Positions 24,062 to 30,871 of a stretch of DNA of 64,000 bases are shown here, one piece after another; the first letter of the stretch is position 1, and each line of letters begins with the position of its first letter. The notes beneath the pieces were generated by a model. It was not told where the DNA came from. It did no database searches and saw only the letters and a program-made list of their open reading frames with translations. Origin of the DNA: Desulfobulbus alkaliphilus. GTDB taxonomy: Bacteria; Desulfobacterota; Desulfobulbia; Desulfobulbales; Desulfobulbaceae. The stretch lies in NCBI RefSeq assembly GCF_016918545.1, contig NZ_JAFFQC010000003.1, positions 124,001-188,000 of the forward strand, given 5' to 3'. Made by a program: the position numbers and the translations under genes.

Positions 24062-25702
24062 TCAGCGGCACTCCTCGGATTTGCGGCAGGCAGGCGAAGG
24101 CGAGTTCAGGTCAACGCAACCCGCCTTGTGGAGACGCATCAACTGTTCGGTGACATCCATTCGAGCCAAGCGATGGGAAATTCCCCAGCGCTCACTCAAA
24201 ATCGCTGACATGGACTCCACGGAAGTGCTGCCGTCACAAAGATCGAAAAGCAGACGAGCAGTGGAATTGATGAAATAGACGCCTCCGTTGCCCGGCCTGA
24301 GGCAATATCCGCCCTGTGTCTCCTCCACGCTTATGGGCCCGGATTTGGGTTTTTCGTCACCCAGGAGGTACTCCCATCCAAACAGTTTTTTGAGCACGTG
24401 CGGGGCCTTGCACTCCAGCGAAAAGAAGAGCCAGATCGACAAACGAATCGCCTGCCGAAAAATGAAGCAGTTCTCCCGGGCCGGAGCGTAGAAATCCGCA
24501 TTGATGTGATAGTTGTCGGCGACACAGCCGCCGGCGCAGATGGTCCGCGCGAAACACCCAGAGCATTCGGATCGAGTCAGAACATTGTGCTCCCACATTT
24601 CGCGCGCGTAGCCGTCGTCGTAGCCTGTGGCGACATCGCCCATACGGCAGCGCTGTACTCCCAGAAGCTTGTAACAGGGGTAAACGTCGCCATTGGAGGC
24701 AATGGTTATATAGTCTATCCCGCTGTTGCAGGCGCGATAGCGCGGCAGGCGTTTGGCCAGCACACGCATGTAGTTGACAAAAGGATTCAGGACGAAAATA
24801 TCGCCAGCCATAAGGAAATCGTGATAATCTCGGGCCAGCGTCACCAACTCCGAACGTAATTTGTCAGCGTGTTTCAGGGTCACCGCATACTGGCCATCCG
24901 TGGGGACCAAGCCCCGATCCATGCGAATTTTCGACACGTTGCGGCTGCGAAAAAAACGCACGGTCTCGGCCAAATCCAGATTTTGGCGGAAAAAGGTTAC
25001 ATTTATGCCGATTTCCGCCTGGGGAAGGGCCTCTCGCAAGGCAAGGTAATTGGTAAAGGCCTGATCGAAAACGCTTTCAGCGTTGTTTTTAAAACATCTG
25101 AGTTGATCATGACTCTTTTTGTCTCCGTCAAGGCTGATCAAAAAGGAAAAATTGTGCCTTTTGAAGAACGAAAACATCGAAGGCCGTAACAGCGTGGCAT
25201 TGGTGATCAACTGAAAAGAGAACCTGGCGGGATGACGATCTTCGGCATATTCAACGAGGGCGCGCAGCAACGCAAATTCCAGCAACGGCTCCCCTCCGAA
25301 GAAAGTGAGGCTGACATGTTCGAAATTCCTGGAAGCAAGGAGGTCGATCGCTTGTTTGCCCGTGGCCTCATCCATGGCCTTGTTGCCCAGGATATAGTGC
25401 TCACGCAGCCCGCTCAGCCCCATGATGCAGTAGACGCACGCCAAGTTGCAGTCGTGGGTCAGGTTGAAGAGCACCGAGCCTAGTTGGGTTGGTGCAAAAT
25501 CCTGATCCGTGGTTTCCAGATCGGGAACTCGCAGAAAACCCAGATCAGCAAGTTCGGAGGGTTGGACTCCACAGGGGCCTGAAACGGGGAAAGCCTGTCC
25601 GGTGGCTGGATTGAGTATGAAGTCGTCGCCCAGGACAGTGAACCGGTAACCTTGGTCCGAGGAAATTTCCGCTGTATTGGTTCGGTTGCTGGTCGAGGCC
25701 AA
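24062..25702 (-). CDS. Radical-SAM/SPASM peptide maturase with fused PqqD-like domain
   Basis: A 546-aa protein with a TTG start after 'AAAGAGAG'. The radical-SAM cluster motif 'CNLACVYC' has cysteines 85, 89 and 92. 'FFGGEPLLEF' is the GGE SAM-binding motif. The SPASM region is 'CNSGIDYITIASNGDVYPC' followed by 'CSGCFARTICAGGC' and a later Cys, enough for two auxiliary [4Fe-4S] clusters. Residues ~465-530 ('NGGVYFINSTARLLFDLCDG') look like a PqqD/RRE domain. Such enzymes make carbon-carbon or thioether links, or epimerise residues, in a ribosomal peptide. It is the central enzyme of the operon. The residue it modifies is unknown; the sole Cys in the precursor core is one candidate. Confidence 0.9.
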   Translation of the reverse strand: MASTSNRTNTAEISSDQGYRFTVLGDDFILNPATGQAFPVSGPCGVQPSELADLGFLRVPDLETTDQDFAPTQLGSVLFNLTHDCNLACVYCIMGLSGLREHYILGNKAMDEATGKQAIDLLASRNFEHVSLTFFGGEPLLEFALLRALVEYAEDRHPARFSFQLITNATLLRPSMFSFFKRHNFSFLISLDGDKKSHDQLRCFKNNAESVFDQAFTNYLALREALPQAEIGINVTFFRQNLDLAETVRFFRSRNVSKIRMDRGLVPTDGQYAVTLKHADKLRSELVTLARDYHDFLMAGDIFVLNPFVNYMRVLAKRLPRYRACNSGIDYITIASNGDVYPCYKLLGVQRCRMGDVATGYDDGYAREMWEHNVLTRSECSGCFARTICAGGCVADNYHINADFYAPARENCFIFRQAIRLSIWLFFSLECKAPHVLKKLFGWEYLLGDEKPKSGPISVEETQGGYCLRPGNGGVYFINSTARLLFDLCDGSTSVESMSAILSERWGISHRLARMDVTEQLMRLHKAGCVDLNSPSPACRKSEECR

Positions 25703-26039
25703 GATGACTCTCTTTGGTTTGAAAAAAAGGAGACAATTACAACATGGCTCCCGCCATGTGGGGGGCGGGATACGGAATCATGAAGACTGCCTTTCGATGG
25801 GGAAAAAGTTTCGCGACGCGGGTCATGCACACCATCCCGCGGAAAATGTCTGAACCGCCCTTTCAGGGCTCGCCGACAAGGTGCAACGCCCCGCGACGCG
25901 ACTCGTGTTGGAAGAATGATCCGCAACGTACCTTGAAGTGTCGATCCAGAAGAGGACGCCCAATTCCGTTTTCACTGCAAAAAGCCAAATCAAGCAGGCT
26001 CAGAAGTTACGGATCGCAACCAGCGGGTTTCTCCATGAC
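25703..26039 (-). promoter_or_regulatory. Non-coding spacer between precursor and maturase, possible attenuator
   Basis: This 337-bp spacer is long for an otherwise overlapping operon. On the minus strand it has several small hairpins (AACC/GGTT; GAGCC/GGCT followed by T5; GCCCT/AGGGC; CCCGCC/GGCGGG). A weak GGAG/CTCC stem followed by T7 lies just before the maturase start. These could end most transcripts after the precursor and let a few continue. A 14- or 32-codon frame (ATG 25835 to TAA ~25739) is also present but poorly supported. Confidence 0.4.
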
Positions 26040-26192
26040 TTACGAGCCTGTGCTCACTCTGTCCTCTGTTGGTTTGGGCCTCGGCTCACCGGGACCATAG
26101 AACGCGCAGGGCTGGTCTATGTCTCGTATCTCTTTTGGGGTGACGATGGTCTTCATGGTGGGCCTGACATAATTCTTTTTGTCTTCCTTCAT
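26040..26192 (-). CDS. Putative RiPP precursor peptide, 50 aa
   Basis: ATG at 26192 is preceded by 'AAGGAGG', an ideal ribosome-binding site, and by a good promoter. The product begins 'MKEDKKNYVRPTMKTIV', a charged leader with the K-Y-x-x-P-x pattern often seen in peptides bound by PqqD-type domains. It continues to 'IRDIDQPCAFYGPGEPRPKP' and ends with a short hydrophilic tail 'EDRVSTGS'. It has one Cys, one aromatic pair (Phe-Tyr) beside a Gly-Pro-Gly turn and a Pro-rich stretch, all plausible modification sites. It is the first gene of the operon and too short for the usual gene finders. The precursor assignment is inferred from size, position and leader style. Confidence 0.7.
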   Translation of the reverse strand: MKEDKKNYVRPTMKTIVTPKEIRDIDQPCAFYGPGEPRPKPTEDRVSTGS

Positions 26193-26233
26193 TGCTTTAC
26201 CCTCCTTAGTGGTGTTTTAAAAATGTGTAATTA

Positions 26234-26263
26234 AATATAACCCATGCCAAATTTGAATGTCAA
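26234..26263 (-). promoter_or_regulatory. Sigma-70-like promoter of the RiPP operon
   Basis: On the minus strand, -35 TTGACA (26258-26263) and -10 TATATT (26234-26239) are separated by 18 bp. Transcription would start near 26227 and leave a leader of about 35 nt before the precursor ATG. The -35 box lies within a small AAATTTG/CAAATTT inverted repeat that could be an operator. Confidence 0.6.
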
Positions 26264-26347
26264 ATTTTTTGCTTTCCATCCGGAAACTATTTTATTTTTG
26301 CATCTTGAAACTGACAGTTTTCAATTCGGAAACGAGCATTTTTTCAT

Positions 26348-26653
26348 GGCTCAATATGCGTTTCGGACTGCTGACCTGTCTGCCGACAGGCAGGTTGCCA
26401 GGGAACGTCAATTATGCCTTTGGTTTTATGCCCCAAGGGGGCATAGTCCCCCAGCCCAGGATTGGACAGCCAAAGGCTGGTCTACCCTGGGTCAATTGAA
26501 AGAAAGAGAAACAACCCCACCCAAAGGGGTTGCGTCAGATACAGACTTGCACGGAGCTGGCTGGGTTTACATTTCGTGGACGCACCCCCCTTGGGGTTGA
26601 AGCAAATTTATGGCGTAGGAGGAAAAAAAACAGTCCGAAACGCATAATGAGCC
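26348..26653. repeat. 306-bp element bounded by 23-bp inverted repeats (MITE-like)
   Basis: Positions 26348-26370 and 26631-26653 are inverted copies with a single mismatch (core 'ATGCGTTTCGGACTG'). Inside are several strong hairpins, such as CCCAGG/CCTGGG enclosing AGCC/GGCT, AACCCC/GGGGTT, and a CTGTC/GACAG stem. There is no transposase frame. The structure fits a non-autonomous transposable element or REP-like repeat. No target duplication was identified with certainty. Confidence 0.6.
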
Positions 26654-26937
26654 TTTTTCTTTTGACTAAGGAAATCAACAAATTGTGAGAAGGACAACGC
26701 AAAAAGCCTAAGAGACTAATCATCTGCCTCGAAGGCTTCTTGCAAACTTTGGCCCTGCCGTAAACCCCTTGCCACCATCGGAACATTTAGCCATCATGTT
26801 CAAAGGTTAAAAAATCGCCGCCTGCGCTCGACAATGACACGATGAGCGGCGGCAGGCTCGGTCAGCCAAGCGCTGACGCCAAAACATAGCAAAGCCGCTG
26901 CTCGAGGCAAGCGATTTCCATTTTCTGTCACTATTCA

Positions 26938-26966
26938 TTGACATTAATGATGGCAGGCGATTAAAT
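26938..26966 (+). promoter_or_regulatory. Candidate promoter for the secreted-protein gene
   Basis: TTGACA at 26938-26943 is followed after 17 bp by TTAAAT (or after 18 bp by TAAATA). It would give a leader of about 230 nt before ATG 27205. The -35 is perfect but the -10 is only moderate. Confidence 0.4.
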
Positions 26967-27204
26967 ATATTTTTTATGAAAACTGGATCAGCTGTACTTG
27001 AACGCCCTCATTTTTTCCTTGTGCAGCCGGACAGTGATGGATGTGCGCGGAATATGCCCCATTGGGTTTTCCGCTGGCAACTCCCAAAAGAACGGGCATT
27101 GCCTATCAACTTCCAGGAGGTGGATGGGAACGAACATTCTCTTGCTGATGGCATTGGGTGAGGTCCTCACGCACCGCATTATCCGTAACCAAAAGAGGTT
27201 TTTT

Positions 27205-27576
27205 ATGAAATGGCGAAAATTCTTGCTGGCGATGACAATTCTTTTGATCTCCTTTTTATTGTCCCCGGTTCAGTCGTTTGCTGAAACATGGGTGCTCGAA
27301 TCCTCGACAGCAGGTGAATGCCCGAACTGTGAGATCGAGGTCATCAATGTAACCCCGGATATCATCCAGGTCACGGGCAACAACGGATGGGTTGGTTTCG
27401 CAGCGTACGACGCAACGGAAGGCAAATTCATCGGGGCGTCGCAGGCGAAAGAAGGGATGGGGGGCGAATACGAGCAGGTCTTGTTTACCATGGAGGTGAC
27501 CGTCGAAAAAGAAAATCTGACGATCCATGCATCGTCCCCTAGTGGTAACATTTATTCGACCTACACGAAAAAATAG
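27205..27576 (+). CDS. Small secreted protein, 123 aa, unknown
   Basis: ATG 27205 follows 'AAGAGG' and begins a clear signal peptide ('MKWRKFLLAMTILLISF', cleavage likely after 'SFA'). The mature part is ~95 residues, beta-rich, with a CxxC pair in 'GECPNCEIEV' and a Gly-rich middle ('NNGWVGF'). No family was recognised. The upstream in-frame extension lacks a better start. It is the only plus-strand gene near the RiPP operon and could be an immunity protein or partner of the exported product, or simply unrelated. The CxxC may bind metal or form a disulphide. Confidence 0.7.
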   Translation: MKWRKFLLAMTILLISFLLSPVQSFAETWVLESSTAGECPNCEIEVINVTPDIIQVTGNNGWVGFAAYDATEGKFIGASQAKEGMGGEYEQVLFTMEVTVEKENLTIHASSPSGNIYSTYTKK

Positions 27577-27893
27577 GTGTTTTAAGATCCATTCAGTTTC
27601 CCGAGACGCTGCTTTTTATCCGGATGATCTCCATGCCGTGATTCTGGATCATATCCCGGATGATGACGGGACAAGGGCGAATGGTCGATCGATTAGTGCT
27701 TCTCGGTTCGATGTCTACTCATCTCGCGGGGGAGTTGCGACGTGTCTGGTTTTCACCCCGCATCTCCCCCGCTACCCTAATAAACGTCGGCTGGCCCAAT
27801 TTTTTCAAACTGATTTCATTCACTTGAGAGTCCAAAGTTCTCCAGTCTGTTCATGAAGGTGTCACCGCCGACCAACTTTTGACCCACCCCGCG

Positions 27894-28067
27894 CCGATTA
27901 GCTGACCCACCTTCGGTGGTTGTAGTGCTGCAACCTTTTCCTTCTCAAACACCCTCATCCCTTATCTGAAGGGTATTTGAGAAGGAAAAGGTTTTCATTA
28001 AATAGCCTCCCAGGCACAAAGTGGGTGGGTCCGAAAAAACACCCCAGGTGGGTCAGTTTTTAATCGG
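27894..28067. mobile_element. 174-bp palindromic element, possible IS-end remnant
   Basis: The ends read CCGATTA..CTGACCCACCT (27894-27912) and its inverted copy (28046-28067), differing by a 3-nt gap. Inside is a second long inverted repeat, 27932-27955 with 27970-27993, 24-bp arms with few mismatches. Ends with a TGACCC core are common in IS21-type elements, so this may be joined ends of a lost element or a MITE. No transposase is present. Confidence 0.5.
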
Positions 28068-28099
28068 TAATGACAGATGTAGGAGCGGGCCATGCCCGC

Positions 28100-28246
28100 G
28101 ATCTTGATAATACCCTTCACCAGCCGCCCTTCGGGGCGTCCGTTCGCACGCCATCTTCATTGCCCGTACCTTTCGATAAAGTGTCCATTCATCAAACGAT
28201 CACAGACAATACAGCTGATGCATGGACGAACGCGCACGGATCCAGG
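28100..28246 (-). repeat. Intergenic repeat copy R1 (partial)
   Basis: This copy matches the right two thirds of the ~215-bp family, up to the GGATCCAGG end. The left third is replaced by unrelated sequence. It abuts the SLC13 gene stop. Confidence 0.75.
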
Positions 28247-28281
28247 CCGACCATCATGACAAAAGCCGTTTCTGTCGTCTC

Positions 28282-30174
28282 TTACAACGGCCAGATCCAG
28301 AGAAGCATCGGCAGCGTGATGCAGATAATCAGCACATCCATGGGCAGACCCATTCGCCAATAATCGCTGAAACGAAAGCCACCGGGACCAAGAATGAGGG
28401 TATTGTTCTGGTGGCCGATGGGAGTAAGAAAGGCACAGGATGCACCAATGGCCACAGCCATGAGAAAAGAGTCCGGATTGACCTGCAGCTGAGCGGCGGT
28501 GCTCAGGGCAATGGGACACATCACCGCAGCGGTGGCCGCGTTGTTCATGAAATCGGTCATGAGCATGGTCGCGACCAGGATGACTGCGAGACCAAGCACG
28601 GCATGGCCTTGAGCCACGGTATCAAGCAGAAAGCCGGCGATGAGATCGGCGGCGCCGGTGGACGCCATGGCACCGGCAACCGGCAACATGGCCCCAAGCA
28701 GGACGATAACCGGCCAGTCCACCGCCTGATAGACCGAGCGGAGGGAGACAATCCGCAGGGCCATCAGGGCCAGGACTTCGGTGGCAAAAGAGACAGCCAC
28801 CGGCACCAGGCTCAGCGCTGCGGCGGCAACTGCAACGACCATAATCAAGGTGGCTTTCAAGGCCTCCCCTGCTTTGGGAACACGGATGTCCCGCGTGGCC
28901 AGGGGGACGCAACCGAATTCGGTGGCGAAACCGGACAGGGCCTCGATCGAACCCTGCATAAGCAGTACATCACCGGCCTCAATGGGGGTGGAGCGCAATC
29001 GTTTAATACTCCTGTGGCCTCGACGGGAAATAGCCAGCAGGTTGATACCAAAGCGGGTCCGTAATGCCATATCCCGGGCAGAACGTCCGATGAGGATCGC
29101 ACTGGGCAGAGCCACCATTTCCTGGACCAGAATCTCACTGGATACAGGCTTTTCTTCCTTTTTATCTTCATTATCCGCTGGTTGTTCTTCTTCCCCCTGC
29201 TGTTCTCCCTTGTCATGCTGATCAATCTCTTCGGATGATCCTTTCTCGGCCTCGTCCTCTTCCTTATTTGTACCCTGTTCAGGAGGCACGTCTTCCTCCA
29301 GGCTCAGCCCCATTCCGGAGAGGACCGTGGCCAGAGATTTTGGTTCAGCCTGGATGATGAGAATATCACCGTCAAGGATAAGGCGCCCCGGATATGGAGC
29401 GGACAGGCGAACACCATTGCGGACCAGAGCCACAACCAGGGCTTCTCCCTCGTCCAGCATTTGTTCCACTTCCCGCAGCGTTTTACCCTCGGCTTTACTG
29501 TCCCTGGTGATACGCACTTCCGTGGTGTACACAGCAGTGTCAAAATCATCAGTATCGCTTTGTTTGCGCACCGGCACCAGATGCCAGCCAACCAGAACGA
29601 TGAACACCAACCCGACCAGGGTGACGGTGAGCCCCACCGGAGTAAAATCGAACATGGCAAAATTGCCCATGCCAACCTCGGCCCTGAACCCGGAAACAAT
29701 CAGATTGGGCGGGGTCCCGATCAGGGTCGTGGTTCCACCAAGAATGGAGCCAAAGGCCAGCGGCATCAAGACCTTTCCCGGGGTCAACCCTTGTTTGGCA
29801 GCCACCTTGACAGCCACCGGCATCAACAGAGCCATAGCGCCGACATTGTTCATAAAAGCAGACAAAAGCGCCCCAAGTCCGGTCAGGGCGGCAATACTCA
29901 GGGTTGGTCCCGCCGAAGCAGGAAGCACCCGTCGGGCCAGCTCATCCACCGCCCCGGTGGTCTGGAGGCCGTGGCTGAGAACAAGCACACAGACAACAGT
30001 GATTACAGCCGGATGGCCGAATCCATGGAACGCATCACCACCGGGAATCAGCCCGGCAAAGACACAGGCCAGCAAGGCGCCGACGGCTACCATGTCGTGC
30101 CGCCATTTGCCCCAGATGAACATGCCCATGGCTGCCACAAGAAGAGCGATGACAATAAACTGATCCTGGGTCAT
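28282..30174 (-). CDS. SLC13-type anion/Na+ symporter with TrkA-C domains
   Basis: A 630-aa membrane protein. Two sets of hydrophobic helices flank a long soluble middle (residues ~200-430). The motif 'GTTTLIGTPPNLIVSG' near residue 145 and a second 'ASCAFLTPIGHQNNTLI' near the C-terminus are the paired substrate-binding loops of the SLC13/ArsB-like (YfbS-type) family. The middle contains two RCK_C/TrkA-C-type domains split by a highly acidic linker ('EEDEAEKGSSEEIDQHDKGE'). Members move di- or tricarboxylates, sulfate or arsenite with Na+. In a sulfate-reducing lineage sulfate uptake would fit, but the substrate is not determined by sequence. It stands alone between repeat copies. Confidence 0.85.
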   Translation of the reverse strand: MTQDQFIVIALLVAAMGMFIWGKWRHDMVAVGALLACVFAGLIPGGDAFHGFGHPAVITVVCVLVLSHGLQTTGAVDELARRVLPASAGPTLSIAALTGLGALLSAFMNNVGAMALLMPVAVKVAAKQGLTPGKVLMPLAFGSILGGTTTLIGTPPNLIVSGFRAEVGMGNFAMFDFTPVGLTVTLVGLVFIVLVGWHLVPVRKQSDTDDFDTAVYTTEVRITRDSKAEGKTLREVEQMLDEGEALVVALVRNGVRLSAPYPGRLILDGDILIIQAEPKSLATVLSGMGLSLEEDVPPEQGTNKEEDEAEKGSSEEIDQHDKGEQQGEEEQPADNEDKKEEKPVSSEILVQEMVALPSAILIGRSARDMALRTRFGINLLAISRRGHRSIKRLRSTPIEAGDVLLMQGSIEALSGFATEFGCVPLATRDIRVPKAGEALKATLIMVVAVAAAALSLVPVAVSFATEVLALMALRIVSLRSVYQAVDWPVIVLLGAMLPVAGAMASTGAADLIAGFLLDTVAQGHAVLGLAVILVATMLMTDFMNNAATAAVMCPIALSTAAQLQVNPDSFLMAVAIGASCAFLTPIGHQNNTLILGPGGFRFSDYWRMGLPMDVLIICITLPMLLWIWPL

Positions 30175-30236
30175 ACCGTACCCTCCATAACGGGTGCAAC
30201 GGATTCAGTTCAGGGCAGTAAGGCAACTTGGCAACA

Positions 30237-30454
30237 GCCTGAATCCGTGACGGCTGGACGATTGCCTTGGGTATATCTTACTGTAATCAGATTATAAATG
30301 CAGAGGATTCCTTGATAACAACCTTTATTAGCCGCCCTTTGGGGGTCGTCCGCACATCTTCTTCATTGCCCGTAACCGTCCGATAAAGTCTCTTTTAATC
30401 GAATGGTCCCAGACAATAAAGCTGACGCACGGACGAACGCTCACGGATCCAGGC
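30237..30454 (-). repeat. Intergenic repeat copy R2 (complete)
   Basis: A complete 218-bp copy running from CCTGAATCCGTGACGGC to ACGGATCCAGGC. The two ends form a 13-bp imperfect inverted repeat (CCTG[A/G]ATCCGTGA). It occupies most of the 338-bp gap between the transporter and the J-like gene; nothing else was seen there. Confidence 0.8.
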
Positions 30455-30512
30455 ATCAAGCAACCGGAAGAGCAATAAAGATCAGAAAGGGCCCGGGAAC
30501 CGGGTTTCGAGA

Positions 30513-30860
30513 TCAGGAAGAAAGTGTTCGCCCACCCGGCCATAGACTTTCGACCAGGAGTTGGAGGCGCATCTCGTTGATCCCGTCAAGAACAGCCTTG
30601 TCGTCGGCCGCCGGGGAGAGAGCAGCCAGCACCTTGGCAAGATTTTCCTCGCCGGCCGTTTCCTTGTCTTCCAGAATCGCCTCCACTACAAAAGCCAGGG
30701 AGGTGAGGGTTCGATAGCTCTCATCGATTTGACGGAAACGTTCCGGATGAAATTCCGGGGGATAGCGCCGAACCATGCGCTGATACGCCTTGTCAATGTC
30801 TTCCCTGGTGGCGTTGGTCTCCAGATTAAGGGCCCGCAGGGCTTGTTCTCGTGTCACCAT
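30513..30860 (-). CDS. J-domain-like protein with degenerate HPD motif
   Basis: A 115-aa protein. Residues 1-60 fold like a J domain: helix I 'REQALRALNLE', helix II 'REDIDKAYQRMVRRY', then 'PPEFHPERFRQIDESYRTL' for the loop and helix III. The Hsp70-stimulating HPD tripeptide is replaced by PPE. J-like proteins lacking HPD usually cannot stimulate ATP hydrolysis and act as regulators or adaptors. It begins 11 bp after the 709-aa gene and closes the GrpE-like/Hsp70 operon, which makes a dedicated chaperone role likely. The family is fairly sure; its effect on the Hsp70 is inferred. Confidence 0.7.
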   Translation of the reverse strand: MVTREQALRALNLETNATREDIDKAYQRMVRRYPPEFHPERFRQIDESYRTLTSLAFVVEAILEDKETAGEENLAKVLAALSPAADDKAVLDGINEMRLQLLVESLWPGGRTLSS

Positions 30861-30871
30861 GGCACAACCTT

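Larger units (their letters stand above)
26193..27204. other. AT-rich non-coding region upstream of the RiPP operon
   Basis: It holds the precursor promoter (26234-26263), an inverted-repeat-bounded element (26348-26653) and a candidate plus-strand promoter (26938-26966). About 26654-26937 holds nothing I can assign. Plus-strand frames at 26976-27161 and 26998-27204 lack a good start site and recognisable content. The region is AT-rich where the operon is GC-rich, which suggests a junction. Confidence 0.5.
27577..28281. other. Intergenic region with hairpins and two repeat elements
   Basis: After the secreted-protein gene comes a stretch with a perfect 9-bp inverted repeat (27726-27734 with 27764-27772, G/C-rich) not followed by a T-run. 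The 174-bp inverted-repeat element (27894-28067) and repeat copy R1 (28100-28246) follow. No protein frame here has recognisable content. Confidence 0.5.

Noticed and set aside
26976-27161. 61-codon plus ORF upstream of the secreted protein
   Set aside because: No ribosome-binding site, no leader- or signal-like content; probably leader RNA.
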